Shown: positions 26,020 to 35,885, numbered from the stretch's first letter. The stretch is DNA of 64,000 bases from Leisingera sp. ANG-M1 (GCF_000813745.1 NZ_JWLC01000008.1:273604-337603), one strand, 5' to 3'. Translations and numbers: made by a program. The notes: generated from the letters alone by a model not told the origin.

Positions 26020-26063
26020 CGGGCGGTCAGCGCATCAGGGAAGTTCCTGGAAAAGGATAACGC

Positions 26064-29000
26064 ATGGCACAGCGTGCAATCACCATGGGCGGCGCGCCCG
26101 AAGGGTTCGACGCCCGGCTGATCCTGAAGGAAGTGCAAAAATCCGGCGCGCCGGTGCTGCATGTGGCGCGCGACGACAAGCGGATGGAGGCGATGCGGGC
26201 GGCCCTTGCCTTCTTTGCGCCTGAGATGCCGGTGTTTGTTTTCCCTGGCTGGGACTGCCTTCCTTATGACCGGGTGTCGCCGAACGCGGATATCTCGGCT
26301 GCGCGGATGGCTGCGCTGGCGGCTCTGGTGCATCAGATGCCAAAGCAGTTTGTGTTGCTGACAACATTGAATGCAGCCGCTCAGCGGGTGCCCGCGCGCG
26401 AGGTGCTGCGCGAGGCGGCCTTTACCGCCCGTGTCGATCAGCGCGTGGATGAAGATGCCCTGCGTAAGTTCCTGGTGCGCATGGGCTTTACCCAAAGCCC
26501 CACGGTGATGGAGCCGGGGGATTACGCGGTCCGCGGCGGTATCATCGATATCTTCCCGCCGGGCGAAAGCGGGCCTGTTCGGCTGGATCTGTTCGGCGAT
26601 GTGCTGGACGGCGCGCGACGCTTTGACCCGGTCTCGCAGCGCACCACCGAAAAGCTGGAGGTGGTGGAGCTGGCGCCGGTCTCGGAAGTAATCCTGGATG
26701 AGGCCGCGATTACCCGCTTCCGGCAGAATTACCGGATCGAATTTGGCGCGGCTGGCACCGATGATCCTCTGTATGAGGCGGTGAGCGCGGGGCGCAAGCA
26801 TCAGGGGATCGAGCACTGGCTGCCGTTCTTCCACGAGAAGCTGGAAACCCTGTTCGACTATCTGCCGCAGGCCACGGTGACGCTGGATGATCAGGTGACT
26901 CCCGCGCGGCTGGCGCGATGGGACACCATCGAAGATCAATACGAGACCCGAAAGCACGCGATGGAGCAGAAGGGGCGGATCGACACGGTCTACAAGCCGA
27001 CACCGCCGGGGCTGCTCTATCTTGATGATGCGGCTTGGGAGGCGTCCACCGCTGAGCACCGCGTGGTTCAACTGCATCCGCTGCCGCAGGCCTCGGGGCC
27101 GGGCACAGTGGATGCCGGCGGGCGGATCGGGCGCAACTTCGCGCCGGAGCGTCAGCAGGAAAACATCAGCCTTTTCGGCTCCTTGGCGGCGCATATAAAG
27201 ACGCGGATGCAGGAGGGACCGGTTCTGATCGCCTCCTATTCCGAAGGCGCGCGCGAGCGTCTGTCGGGGCTGATTGAGGACGAAGGACTGGCCGAGGCGA
27301 TCCCCGTGATGGATGGCACACGCATCGGCAAATCCGGCTTGCATCTGGCGGTCTGGGCTCTGGAGCATGGCTTCGAAGCGCCGGACATGACGGTGATTTC
27401 CGAGCAGGACGTGCTGGGCGACCGGCTGATCAGGGCGCCGAAGAAACGCCGCAAGGCCGAGAACTTCCTGACCGAGACCCAGTCGCTCAGCCCGGGTGAC
27501 CTGGTGGTGCATGTGGACCACGGCATCGGCCGCTTCAAAGGCTTGGAAGTGGTGACCGCCGCGGGCGCCGCCCATGAATGCATCCTGCTGGAATACGCTG
27601 AAGCTGCCAAGCTGTACCTGCCGGTCGAAAACATCGAACTGCTGTCCAAATACGGCCATGACGAGGGGCTTCTGGACCGCCTCGGCGGCGGCGCCTGGCA
27701 GGCCAAGAAGGCCAAGCTCAAGGAACGCATTCGCGAGATGGCGGACAAGCTGATCCGCATCGCCGCCGAGCGCGCCCTGCGCAAGGCGCCGGTGATGGAT
27801 CCGCCGCCGCATGCCTGGGAGGAGTTTTCCGCCCGCTTCCCCTATCAGGAGACCGACGACCAGCTGCGCGCTATTGAAGACGTGATGGAGGACTTGCACT
27901 CCGGCTTGCCGATGGACCGGCTGGTTTGCGGCGATGTGGGCTTTGGCAAAACCGAGGTTGCGATGCGCGCGGCCTTTGTCGCCGCCATGTCCGGGCTGCA
28001 GGTGGCGGTGGTGGCGCCGACCACGCTGCTGGCGCGCCAGCATGCGGCGTCCTTTGCCGATCGGTTCCGCGGGTTTCCCTTGGTCGTCAGGCAGTTGTCG
28101 CGGTTTGTTACGTCGAAAGAAGCCAGCCAAACCCGTGATGGGCTGGCCAAGGGCACCGTCGATATTGTCGTCGGCACCCATGCGGTGCTGGCCAAGAACA
28201 TCAAGTTCCAGAACCTGGGCCTTCTGATCATCGACGAGGAGCAGCATTTCGGTGTTGCGCATAAGGAGCGCCTGAAACAGCTGCGTAGCGATATTCATGT
28301 GCTGACACTGACAGCAACGCCGATCCCGCGCACGCTGCAGCTGTCGCTGACCGGCGTCCGGGACCTGTCGATCATCGGCACCCCGCCAGTCGATCGTCTG
28401 GCAATCCGCACCTATGTGAGCGAATTTGATACCGTCACCATCCGCGAAGCGCTTTTGCGCGAGCATTACCGCGGCGGTCAGAGCTTTTACGTGGTGCCGC
28501 GGATCACTGATCTGCCGGATGTCGAGGAGTTCCTGAAGGCGCAGCTGCCCGAGCTTACCTATGTGGTGGCGCATGGGCAGATGGCGGCTGGCGAACTCGA
28601 CGACCGGATGAATGCTTTCTATGACGGTAAGTATGATGTGCTGCTGGCGACGACGATTGTCGAAAGCGGTCTGGACATTCCGACTGCCAACACCATGGTG
28701 GTGCACCGGGCCGATATGTTCGGCCTGTCGCAGCTTTATCAGATCCGCGGCCGGGTGGGACGTTCCAAGACCCGGGCTTATGCCTACCTCACCACCAAGC
28801 CGCGTCAGCGGCTGACGCCCGCGGCAGAGAAGCGGCTGCGGGTGCTGGGGTCGCTTGATACGCTGGGGGCCGGCTTTACTTTGGCCTCGCAAGACCTTGA
28901 TATCCGGGGCGCGGGCAACCTGTTGGGTGAGGAACAATCCGGCCAGATGCGCGATGTCGGCTATGAGCTTTACCAGTCGATGCTGGAAGAGGCGATTGCC

Positions 29001-29516
29001 AAGATCAAGGCTGGCGAGATGGAGGGGCTCTCGGAGTCCGATGACCAATGGGCGCCGCAGATCAATCTCGGCGTGCCGGTGCTGATCCCCGAGGATTACG
29101 TTCCGGACCTGGATGTGCGCCTTGGGCTGTACCGCCGCCTGTCGTCGCTATCGACCAAGGTTGAGCTGGAAGGTTTCGCTGCCGAGCTGATCGACCGCTT
29201 CGGCAAGCTTCCGAAAGAGGTCAACACACTAATGCTGGTGGTTCGGATCAAGGCGATGTGCAAGCGCGCAGGCATTGCCAAGATGGATGGCGGGCCGAAG
29301 GGCGCGACGATCCAGTTCCACAACGATAAATTCGCCTCACCGCAGGGGCTGGTGGAGTTCATCCAGGGCCAGAATGGGTTGGCCAAGGTGAAAGACAACA
29401 AAATCGTTGTGCGCCGGGACTGGAAGAAGGACAGCGACAAGATCAAGGGCGCCTTTGCCATCGCTCGCGACCTGGCGGAGAAGGTCGTCGCCGAAAAGAA
29501 GAAAGCCAAGGCCTGA
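26064..29516 (+). CDS. mfd: Transcription-repair coupling factor
   Basis: The 1150-residue ATPase removes stalled RNA polymerase and recruits UvrA. Its UvrB-like N-terminal module contains FPGWDCLPYDRVSPNADI; the polymerase-interacting region follows with GDLVVHVDHGIGRF; the helicase domains show Walker A GDVGFGKTEVAMRAA, the DEEQ box (LLIIDEEQHFGV), TATPIPRTL and a TRG-type motif with IVESGLDIPTANT and QIRGRVGRS. The length is normal for the family. It ends before a 10-bp hairpin shared with the converging TPR gene. Confidence 0.97.
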   Translation: MAQRAITMGGAPEGFDARLILKEVQKSGAPVLHVARDDKRMEAMRAALAFFAPEMPVFVFPGWDCLPYDRVSPNADISAARMAALAALVHQMPKQFVLLTTLNAAAQRVPAREVLREAAFTARVDQRVDEDALRKFLVRMGFTQSPTVMEPGDYAVRGGIIDIFPPGESGPVRLDLFGDVLDGARRFDPVSQRTTEKLEVVELAPVSEVILDEAAITRFRQNYRIEFGAAGTDDPLYEAVSAGRKHQGIEHWLPFFHEKLETLFDYLPQATVTLDDQVTPARLARWDTIEDQYETRKHAMEQKGRIDTVYKPTPPGLLYLDDAAWEASTAEHRVVQLHPLPQASGPGTVDAGGRIGRNFAPERQQENISLFGSLAAHIKTRMQEGPVLIASYSEGARERLSGLIEDEGLAEAIPVMDGTRIGKSGLHLAVWALEHGFEAPDMTVISEQDVLGDRLIRAPKKRRKAENFLTETQSLSPGDLVVHVDHGIGRFKGLEVVTAAGAAHECILLEYAEAAKLYLPVENIELLSKYGHDEGLLDRLGGGAWQAKKAKLKERIREMADKLIRIAAERALRKAPVMDPPPHAWEEFSARFPYQETDDQLRAIEDVMEDLHSGLPMDRLVCGDVGFGKTEVAMRAAFVAAMSGLQVAVVAPTTLLARQHAASFADRFRGFPLVVRQLSRFVTSKEASQTRDGLAKGTVDIVVGTHAVLAKNIKFQNLGLLIIDEEQHFGVAHKERLKQLRSDIHVLTLTATPIPRTLQLSLTGVRDLSIIGTPPVDRLAIRTYVSEFDTVTIREALLREHYRGGQSFYVVPRITDLPDVEEFLKAQLPELTYVVAHGQMAAGELDDRMNAFYDGKYDVLLATTIVESGLDIPTANTMVVHRADMFGLSQLYQIRGRVGRSKTRAYAYLTTKPRQRLTPAAEKRLRVLGSLDTLGAGFTLASQDLDIRGAGNLLGEEQSGQMRDVGYELYQSMLEEAIAKIKAGEMEGLSESDDQWAPQINLGVPVLIPEDYVPDLDVRLGLYRRLSSLSTKVELEGFAAELIDRFGKLPKEVNTLMLVVRIKAMCKRAGIAKMDGGPKGATIQFHNDKFASPQGLVEFIQGQNGLAKVKDNKIVVRRDWKKDSDKIKGAFAIARDLAEKVVAEKKKAKA

Positions 29517-29549
29517 TCCTGGACGCCACGGAGATTCGAATTTCCTTGG

Positions 29550-29573
29550 CAAATTTCTTTCTGAAGAAATTTG
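29550..29573. terminator. AT-rich 10-bp hairpin between mfd and the TPR gene
   Basis: CAAATTTCTT-TCTG-AAGAAATTTG is a perfect inverted repeat sitting between the convergent stops. The arms are far more AT-rich than the surrounding DNA. It probably ends both transcripts, although there is no long terminal T run. Confidence 0.55.
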
Positions 29574-29574
29574 A

Positions 29575-31248
29575 TTAAGAACAGCTGCTGTTCGGGTTCA
29601 TAGCGGCCTGGGCACAGAAGCAGGAGGCGCCTACGGCACGGTCAGCGCGGGCGAGCGCAAGATCCAGTTTCTGTTCGATGTGTTTGATTTCAACGGTTTC
29701 GCCGCGGGCCTTAAGACAGTCATGCAGGCCTTTCAGGCTCCAGATGTTGTCTGGGTGCACGGAAGCACGCGGCAGAGAGCCGTCCAGGCCCAGATCGGCG
29801 CGGTATGCGGCCTCGGCTTCCGTGATGCGGCCTTGCTCAAACAGCAGGGCACCCAGTGCGTGGCGGGTGGGTTGCATCCAGCCCCAGGGTTCATCATAGG
29901 GCAGATTGTCATCCAGCTCCGCCGACCGGCACAGATGGGCAAAGGCGGCGTCATAGTTGGCTTTTCGGTACGCGATCTCGCCGCGCAGCATTTCCGTTGC
30001 GATCTCCAGCAGGTCCACCACACGGTTGTTGTGCATCAGGCGGCTGTCCGGAACCCGGGCTTTGGCTGCCAGGAACAGCTGTTCCTCAGTTTCCGCCTCC
30101 GCCACTTGGCCGGTTGCGGCAAAGGCGATGGCGCGCGCGTAATGGGTGTTGGCGGTGAGCGTTCGGAACAGATCCGGATCCGCGGGCAGCTCAAGCGCCA
30201 TGGCTTCCTCCCAGCGGCCGAAGCGCACCAGGATATGCGGATGCATTGCCATGTAGCTTTCAAAATAGTCGGCCATCGGCGGGCTTTCGATGCGCAGCAT
30301 ATCCTCCGGGGTGGTATCCAGAATGCCCTGATTGGCGCGCAAGGCCGGTTCGATCTGGCCCAGGAACATCGCGCCAAAGATGACGAAGTGGTAATTGTGC
30401 TGGCGGTAGCCGGTGTAGATGTTGAAGGCACCCTCGCGCCGGTAATACTTCAGGTCAGCCTCGATTGCCTTCTGGTTCCAATGCACCACGCTGTGGTAAT
30501 CGCCGCAGAGCACGTCGATATGGGTGGGCATATGCACCAGATGACCCGCGTCCGACACCAATGTGCGCAGGACATCCGCTGCCTTCAGGGCTTTTTCCGG
30601 CGTGGGCGACATCTCCATCAAATGCACGTAGAGGTGCAGCAGGCCGGGGTGCTGCATGGCACCGCGCGCGTTCTCCATCGCCCACTCTAAGGTTTCCTGC
30701 GCCTCCAGTGTCGCAGCGCCGTCGGCCGGCCGGCCGGACTTCAGATCCCACATCTGCCAGGGCGTGAGGTTCAACAGGCTCTCTGCATAGACGGTGCGCA
30801 GGTCCAAATGGTCCGGGCAGGCGGCAAATGCGGCGCGCATGGCATCGGCAAAGGCATAGTCCCAGGCATGCATGTCCTCCACCGCTTCGCGCTGGGGGTA
30901 GCGGGCCTGAAGCGCCTGGATCAGCTGTTGTTCAGGGTCCGTGCAGCTGCCCGAGCAGGCCAGTGCCGTTTGGGCGGCGTCATAGGCTTCGGCCAGCGCC
31001 TTGGCGCGGCTGCGGTCATCGCGCAAGGCCCAGGGCAGATTGTAATTGGGGCCGGCTGCGTAGGCCACGCCCCAGTGGGCCATGGCGCAGTCCGGGTCGT
31101 GCTCCAGCGCTTTCTGGAAGCACTTGATGGCTTCTTCGTGGTTATAGCCGTAGGTCCAGATCAAACCGCGGTCGAACCAGAGCTGGGCCTCAGGCGAGGC
31201 GGTTGTCACCGGGCAGGAATAACTGCCGAGATCGTAATCGTATGCCAT
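29575..31248 (-). CDS. Tetratricopeptide-repeat protein, cytoplasmic
   Basis: The 557-residue protein has no signal peptide. An N-terminal TPR is clear (GLIWTYGYNHEEAIKCFQKALEHDPDCAMAHWG in outline), and more helical repeats appear near the C-terminus (YDEPWGWMQPTRHALGALLFEQGRITEAEAAYRADL in outline). The middle contains histidine-rich LYVHLMEMSPTPEKAL and HLVHMPTHIDVLCGDYH. It resembles a widespread family of uncharacterised TPR proteins of about 550 residues. Single gene; no partner is suggested by context. Confidence 0.8.
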   Translation of the reverse strand: MAYDYDLGSYSCPVTTASPEAQLWFDRGLIWTYGYNHEEAIKCFQKALEHDPDCAMAHWGVAYAAGPNYNLPWALRDDRSRAKALAEAYDAAQTALACSGSCTDPEQQLIQALQARYPQREAVEDMHAWDYAFADAMRAAFAACPDHLDLRTVYAESLLNLTPWQMWDLKSGRPADGAATLEAQETLEWAMENARGAMQHPGLLHLYVHLMEMSPTPEKALKAADVLRTLVSDAGHLVHMPTHIDVLCGDYHSVVHWNQKAIEADLKYYRREGAFNIYTGYRQHNYHFVIFGAMFLGQIEPALRANQGILDTTPEDMLRIESPPMADYFESYMAMHPHILVRFGRWEEAMALELPADPDLFRTLTANTHYARAIAFAATGQVAEAETEEQLFLAAKARVPDSRLMHNNRVVDLLEIATEMLRGEIAYRKANYDAAFAHLCRSAELDDNLPYDEPWGWMQPTRHALGALLFEQGRITEAEAAYRADLGLDGSLPRASVHPDNIWSLKGLHDCLKARGETVEIKHIEQKLDLALARADRAVGASCFCAQAAMNPNSSCS

Positions 31249-31308
31249 GAAAAAACCTCCCCAATGTCTTGGAGAGGTTATGAGTGCAGCCAGTGCCGGG
31301 CAAGGCGG

Positions 31309-32544
31309 TTATTCGGCAGGCAGCCGCGCCTCAGCCTTGGCCATCTGCAGCATCAGCAGGAAGGCGATGCAGGCCATGATCAGCAGACCCGCGGCCAGCG
31401 GTACCAGCGAGCCGTCGAACAGCAGCCCCACAGGCGCGGCAATGGCGGCGGCCAGCACGGTAGAGATCGCGCCGATCACTGAGGCCGCCATGCCGGCGAT
31501 ATGGCCCATCGGCTCCATTGCCATGGCGTTCAGGTTGCCGACTGTGGTGCCAACCATGAAAAAAACGCTGGCTTGCCAGCCAACAAAGAGGCCGAACATC
31601 CACGGATCCGGCAGGCTGCCGCCGCTGACCAGCAGCATGCCGCCAGTGATCACGATCTGCGCAGCAAGTGACACAGTGACGATGCGGCGCATGCCGATGC
31701 GGACCACGATGGCGGCGTTCAGCAAACTGGCGGTGCCGGAGATCAGAGCGACAAGCCCGAACCAGAAGGGGAAGCTTTCTGCGCGGCCGAAGATGATGTC
31801 ATAGACCGGCTGCACCATGGTCAGCATGGTGAACAGCATGCCAAGGCAAAGCGTCTGCACGAAGATCGACAAGCGGACGGTGGGATGCGCCATCATCTCT
31901 TTGACCGCAGCCATCATCAGAGGCGTGCGGAGGGGGCGGCGGTCTTCCACGGCCAGCGTTTCCGGCAGGCGGAAGCTGGTCCACAGGACAATGACCGTGG
32001 CAAACAAGGCAAACGACAGGAAAATGACGCGCCAGCTGGAGATTGCAATGATGCCGGCCCCCATCAACGGGGCAATGGCCGGGACGATCATGAAAATCAT
32101 CATGGCAATCGACATCAGCCGCGCCATTTCGCGGCCCGAGTAAAGATCGCGGACTACAGCAACCCCGACTATCCGCGGGCCGGCGGCACCAATCCCCATT
32201 AGCACTCGGGAGATCAGCAGCACTTCCAGCGAGGGCGACAGCCAGGCGGTTACGGCGGACAGGACGTAAAGAACACAGCCTGCGGCGACAACGGGCTTGC
32301 GGCCGAAGGCATCCGACAGCGGGCCGGTGAAGAAAGTGCCAAGCCCCATGCCGAGAACAAAGGAGGTCAGCACAAGCTGCGCGCGGTTGATGTTGTCCGG
32401 GCTCAGCGATTGACCGATTTCCGGCAGGGCGGGCAGCATGGCGTCGATAGACAGGGCAATGGTGGCAAACATCATTGCGATCAGCGCAATGAATTCAGCC
32501 TTGGCCATGCCATGGGCCGAAGTTTGGGCCTGGGGTTGTGACAT
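31309..32544 (-). CDS. Bcr/CflA family multidrug efflux MFS transporter
   Basis: The 411-residue protein has twelve predicted membrane helices and the drug:proton antiporter pattern of the Bcr/CflA subfamily: LPEIGQSL in the first periplasmic loop, GPLSDAFGRKPVV (motif A) after helix 2, and RVLMGIGAAGPRIVGVAVVRD around helix 4-5. Substrates in the family include bicyclomycin, sulphonamides and chloramphenicol; the substrate here is unknown. Monocistronic by spacing (151 bases to the next gene). Confidence 0.9.
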   Translation of the reverse strand: MSQPQAQTSAHGMAKAEFIALIAMMFATIALSIDAMLPALPEIGQSLSPDNINRAQLVLTSFVLGMGLGTFFTGPLSDAFGRKPVVAAGCVLYVLSAVTAWLSPSLEVLLISRVLMGIGAAGPRIVGVAVVRDLYSGREMARLMSIAMMIFMIVPAIAPLMGAGIIAISSWRVIFLSFALFATVIVLWTSFRLPETLAVEDRRPLRTPLMMAAVKEMMAHPTVRLSIFVQTLCLGMLFTMLTMVQPVYDIIFGRAESFPFWFGLVALISGTASLLNAAIVVRIGMRRIVTVSLAAQIVITGGMLLVSGGSLPDPWMFGLFVGWQASVFFMVGTTVGNLNAMAMEPMGHIAGMAASVIGAISTVLAAAIAAPVGLLFDGSLVPLAAGLLIMACIAFLLMLQMAKAEARLPAE

Positions 32545-32628
32545 TTGGAACCTCTAGCGGCACTGCAGGCGGTCCCCCGGAAGCGGGGCCGGTCTGGGCG
32601 CCGTTTGCTTCCGCTATCACGATTTCGT

Positions 32629-32650
32629 CAGCCGGGCCAGCGCCCGGCTG
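32629..32650 (-). terminator. 9-bp hairpin after the DsbA-family gene
   Basis: CAGCCGGGC-CAGC-GCCCGGCTG, a perfect stem 47 bases past the stop of the minus-strand DsbA-family gene. No T run follows. Confidence 0.5.
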
Positions 32651-32696
32651 CACAGAGATGTGTGCATTGTTGCGATGCTAAGTAATTTGCCTGCGC

Positions 32697-33362
32697 CTAT
32701 TCTGCCTCGGCGGCCTTCAGCTGCTGCAGGATGTCTTCGATCACCTGTTTCCACAGCTCCGGCGGCTGGGCGCCTGGCACCGCGTGCTGGTTCGCAACGA
32801 TGAAAGTCGGCACCGAGCTCACGCCCATCTTGCGGGAGTGGGCGTCGCGGTCGCGGATGGTCTCCACATCGCTGTCGCCCTCCAGCAAACGGGCTGTAGC
32901 GTCAGCGTCAAGACCTGCATCCTTGGCAATCTCTGTCAGAACCGCATGGTCCCCGATGTCTTTGGCATCGACAAAATAGGCCTGGAACAGAGCATCCACC
33001 ACTTCGGTCTGCTTGCCTTCGATGCCAGCCCAATGGATCAGCCGGTGCGCATCCAGGGTGTTGGGAGTGCGCTTCATGGCCTCGAAGTTGATTGTGAGGC
33101 CTGCTTTTTCAGCGTGTTCGACCACTGGGGCATAGGCCTTCACCGCGCCTTCCTTGCCGCCGAACTTACGCTCCAGATACTCGCGCCGGTCCATGCCTTC
33201 GCGCGGCATGTCCGGGTTCAGCTGGAACGGATGCCACTCGATAACAAAGGGATGATCCGGAACTTCGGCCAGCGCCTTGTCCAGATGGGTCTTGCCGATG
33301 TAGCACCAAGGGCAGATCGGGTCCGACAGGATGTCGAGCTTGACGGTGGTCATTGGTGTCAT
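32697..33362 (-). CDS. DsbA family oxidoreductase (FrnE-like, cytoplasmic)
   Basis: The 221-residue thioredoxin-fold protein has the CPWC active site (DPICPWCYIGK) near the N-terminus, the helical insertion of the DsbA family, and VSSVPTFIV with the cis-proline. There is no signal peptide, so it acts in the cytoplasm, like FrnE or 2-hydroxychromene-2-carboxylate isomerase relatives. The first ATG at 33362 overlaps the stop of the acyl-CoA synthetase gene (ATGA); a second in-frame ATG at 33353 has better spacing to AAGGA. It is co-transcribed with the synthetase. Confidence 0.9.
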   Translation of the reverse strand: MTPMTTVKLDILSDPICPWCYIGKTHLDKALAEVPDHPFVIEWHPFQLNPDMPREGMDRREYLERKFGGKEGAVKAYAPVVEHAEKAGLTINFEAMKRTPNTLDAHRLIHWAGIEGKQTEVVDALFQAYFVDAKDIGDHAVLTEIAKDAGLDADATARLLEGDSDVETIRDRDAHSRKMGVSSVPTFIVANQHAVPGAQPPELWKQVIEDILQQLKAAEAE

Positions 33363-34864
33363 CCTTTGAACAGGGCGGGCAGGGCACGGCGCAAGAGTTT
33401 GCCATTGCCGCCCATGGGCAGGGCGTCGAGATGGACATAGGCGCGCGGCTGCTTGTAGCGGGCCAGGCGTTCGGATGCAAAGGCCTCAAGTTCTGCCGCG
33501 TTCAACTCTTCGGGACCGGTGTAGAAGGCAGCGATGATATAGGTGTCTGCCTTCACTTCAACGGCTGCTGCGCCGGCTTGGGTGATGCCGGGATGGGCGG
33601 AAAGCGCGGTTTCGACCTCGATCGGCGATACCCGGTAGCCGCCAGCGTTCATCATGTCATCGCTGCGGCCCAGATAGCGGATCTGCCCGTCTTGCGTCAT
33701 TGCCCCCTGATCGCCGGTCAGGAACCAGTCTCCCTGGTAGCGGGCAGCGGTTTCTTCTGGTGCGTTCAGGTAGCCCAGCATCAGCCCGGGATCGGCCTGG
33801 TGAACGGCAATAGTGCCCTCATGGCCCATTGGAACAGGTCCGTTTGGGCCCAGGATGGCAACCTTGCGGCCTGTCTGGGGCTGTCCCAATGCACCGTCCT
33901 GCGCCGGGTTCGCCGGGGCAGAGGAGATGAAAGTTGAGCATTCCGACATGCCGAAGGCCTCGTATAATCCGCAGGACGTGGCGGCCTCCCAGGCCCGATG
34001 CAAATGGGAAGAGAGCTTTTCACCTGCGCAAAGCCCGTGCCGCAGATCCGGCAGATCCAGCGGGGTGCTGCGCAGGAACTTGCGGTAGACGCCGGGGGCT
34101 GCCGCAAAGATTGTTGCGCGATGCCGGCGCAGCAGGTCCGGCAGGTCTTCCGGCGGCGTGCCAGGCACAGGGATCAGCGCCGTGGCGCCCGCCGCCCAAG
34201 GATCCATCAGCCCGGTCCCGAGCGTGTAGGTCCAATTGAAAGCACCCGCGTGCAGCAGCCGGTCATCCGCAGTCAGACCGTACCAGCCATCGACCATCAT
34301 CTGCCGCGCCCAGACCGCCCGGTGCGCATGCGCCACCGCGCGCGGATTTCCGCTTGTCCCGGATGTATAGACCACATAGGCCAGCCGTTCCGGATCTCCC
34401 ATGGCGTACTCACATGGGGGTAGCCCGTGCATCTCCATTAGATCGTCAGTGGTGATCTGCAGCGGGTGACTCGCACAAGACACTTCAGGATCGCGCAGCA
34501 CCGCAGCCGGGTTCAGATCAGCAATCATCCGGGCGGTTTCCAGCTCTGTCAGCTGCGCGGACGTCGGCACCGGCACCAGCCCGGCGGCAATGGCGCCGAG
34601 GTAGGCAATGGGAAACTCCACCGTGTTTCCGAGCCGCATCAGCACAATGTCCCCGGGTTTCAGCCCCGCCTGCAGCAGCCCTGTTCCGGTGCCGCGGACG
34701 GCAGCTTCGAGACGGGCATAGCTCCAATCCTCGCAGCTTTCCTTCTCTAGTACCGAAAGCGCGGTTTTGCTGCCAAGGCGCGCGGCATGGCGCAGCACAT
34801 GGGCGGCAAGATTGAAGGGTGCGGGGCAGGGCGCAAAGGCCCCCTGATCAAAAATCGACTTCAT
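33359..34864 (-). CDS. AMP-forming acyl-CoA synthetase (benzoate-CoA ligase-like)
   Basis: The 501-residue adenylate-forming enzyme has the P-loop-like YTSGTSGNPRAVAH, the YEAFGMSE motif, GDWFLTGDQG, and the catalytic lysine of the C-terminal domain in LPMGGNGKLLRR. It activates a carboxylic acid via the acyl-adenylate to its CoA thioester. The overall pattern recalls benzoate/aromatic or short-chain acid ligases; I cannot assign the acid. It is divergent from an XRE-cupin regulator only 64 bases away and coupled to the DsbA-family gene downstream. Confidence 0.88.
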   Translation of the reverse strand: MKSIFDQGAFAPCPAPFNLAAHVLRHAARLGSKTALSVLEKESCEDWSYARLEAAVRGTGTGLLQAGLKPGDIVLMRLGNTVEFPIAYLGAIAAGLVPVPTSAQLTELETARMIADLNPAAVLRDPEVSCASHPLQITTDDLMEMHGLPPCEYAMGDPERLAYVVYTSGTSGNPRAVAHAHRAVWARQMMVDGWYGLTADDRLLHAGAFNWTYTLGTGLMDPWAAGATALIPVPGTPPEDLPDLLRRHRATIFAAAPGVYRKFLRSTPLDLPDLRHGLCAGEKLSSHLHRAWEAATSCGLYEAFGMSECSTFISSAPANPAQDGALGQPQTGRKVAILGPNGPVPMGHEGTIAVHQADPGLMLGYLNAPEETAARYQGDWFLTGDQGAMTQDGQIRYLGRSDDMMNAGGYRVSPIEVETALSAHPGITQAGAAAVEVKADTYIIAAFYTGPEELNAAELEAFASERLARYKQPRAYVHLDALPMGGNGKLLRRALPALFKG

Positions 34865-34928
34865 GGCAAATGGCTAGCCCGCACCGTCCTGCGTTGCAAG
34901 CGGCGCGGGCGCGGCTTATAGAGGCACT

Positions 34929-35552
34929 ATGACTGGCCGTGACCCGAAATCCCTGATCACCATCGCCCGCGCAAACGGCGGCGAAGACGACGCAGAACCT
35001 TTGGACCTGGGCGCCCGCGTGCGTGAGCTGCGCAAAGCCCGCGACTGGACGCTGGAACATGCCGCCAACCAGGCGGGACTGGCACGCTCGACCCTGTCGA
35101 AAATCGAAAACGGCCAGATGTCACCGACTTACGAGGCGTTGAAGAAGCTGGCCGAGGGCTTGCAGATCTCTGTGCCGCAGCTGTTTACCCCGCCGCAGCG
35201 GGACCAGGTGAACGGCCGGATGACAGTGACCAAGTCCGGCGACGGTTCTGCCCATGCCACCGCGACCTATGAGCACGAGCTGCTGGCCGATGGTCTGTCG
35301 CGCAAGCAGATGCTGCCTTACCGGGCAAGGGTGCGGGCGCGGTCAATGGAAGAGTTTGACGGCTGGGTGCGCCACGACGGCGAAGAATTCCTCTATGTGC
35401 TGACTGGTGTGGTCAAGCTTTACACCGAATTCTACGAACCGATTGAAATGCGCCGCGGCGACAGCGCCTATTATGACGCTGCCATGGGGCACAACGTCAT
35501 CTCGGTCAGCCCCGAGGATGCGATGATCCTCTGGGTGACGTCCCTGGCCTGA
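34929..35552 (+). CDS. XRE-family transcriptional regulator with cupin sensor domain
   Basis: The 207-residue protein has an N-terminal helix-turn-helix of the HTH_3 type (about residues 28-85; RVRELRKARDWTLEHAANQAG, then RSTLSKIENGQMSPTYEALKKLA in outline) and a C-terminal cupin_2 barrel (about 130-205, with DGEEFLYVLTGVVKLY). Such proteins sense a small ligand or metal. Its divergent placement next to the acyl-CoA synthetase gene suggests it controls that operon and itself through the 64-base shared spacer. Confidence 0.92.
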   Translation: MTGRDPKSLITIARANGGEDDAEPLDLGARVRELRKARDWTLEHAANQAGLARSTLSKIENGQMSPTYEALKKLAEGLQISVPQLFTPPQRDQVNGRMTVTKSGDGSAHATATYEHELLADGLSRKQMLPYRARVRARSMEEFDGWVRHDGEEFLYVLTGVVKLYTEFYEPIEMRRGDSAYYDAAMGHNVISVSPEDAMILWVTSLA

Positions 35553-35560
35553 CCTCCCGC

Positions 35561-35791
35561 TCAGTGCGGGCGGCCGTCCAGCTCTCTCAAAAGGCTTTCG
35601 ATGTAGAGGAAATCATCCACCTCCTCCTTGGCTTCATTCAAGGTGAGGTGGTGGGTCCGCGCCAGATAGGCGACGAATTTGTCCCGATCGTCCAATAGCG
35701 ACGGTGCGTTGCTGGCTTTCAGATGCGGAAAGCGCTGTTTGATGCGGGGCATCCTGTCAATCCAGCTGGCAGCTGCTGCTTGTACAGGCAT
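35561..35791 (-). CDS. Small protein of unknown function
   Basis: The 76-residue, mostly helical, charged protein starts at MPVQAAAASWIDRMPRIKQR and ends EVDDFLYIESLLRELDGRPH. No family is recognised. The ATG at 35791 has GGGAG upstream; the frame is open further back but without a better start. It converges with the XRE-cupin gene (9 bases between stops) and lies 94 bases after aqpS. Confidence 0.6.
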   Translation of the reverse strand: MPVQAAAASWIDRMPRIKQRFPHLKASNAPSLLDDRDKFVAYLARTHHLTLNEAKEEVDDFLYIESLLRELDGRPH

Positions 35792-35885
35792 TGGGGGGCA
35801 CTCCCTGACAAACGGTTTTTGGTTTTTGGCCCCCCATGGTAACACTTTTTCGGCCCATTTGCAGCATTGGCTGCGGGCGGCGGCT

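Noticed and set aside
25992-29048. A 1018-codon open frame on the minus strand opposite mfd
   Set aside because: It is an antisense shadow of a GC-rich gene; composition is rich in Arg, His and Gln with no family motif, and the plus-strand mfd is unambiguous.
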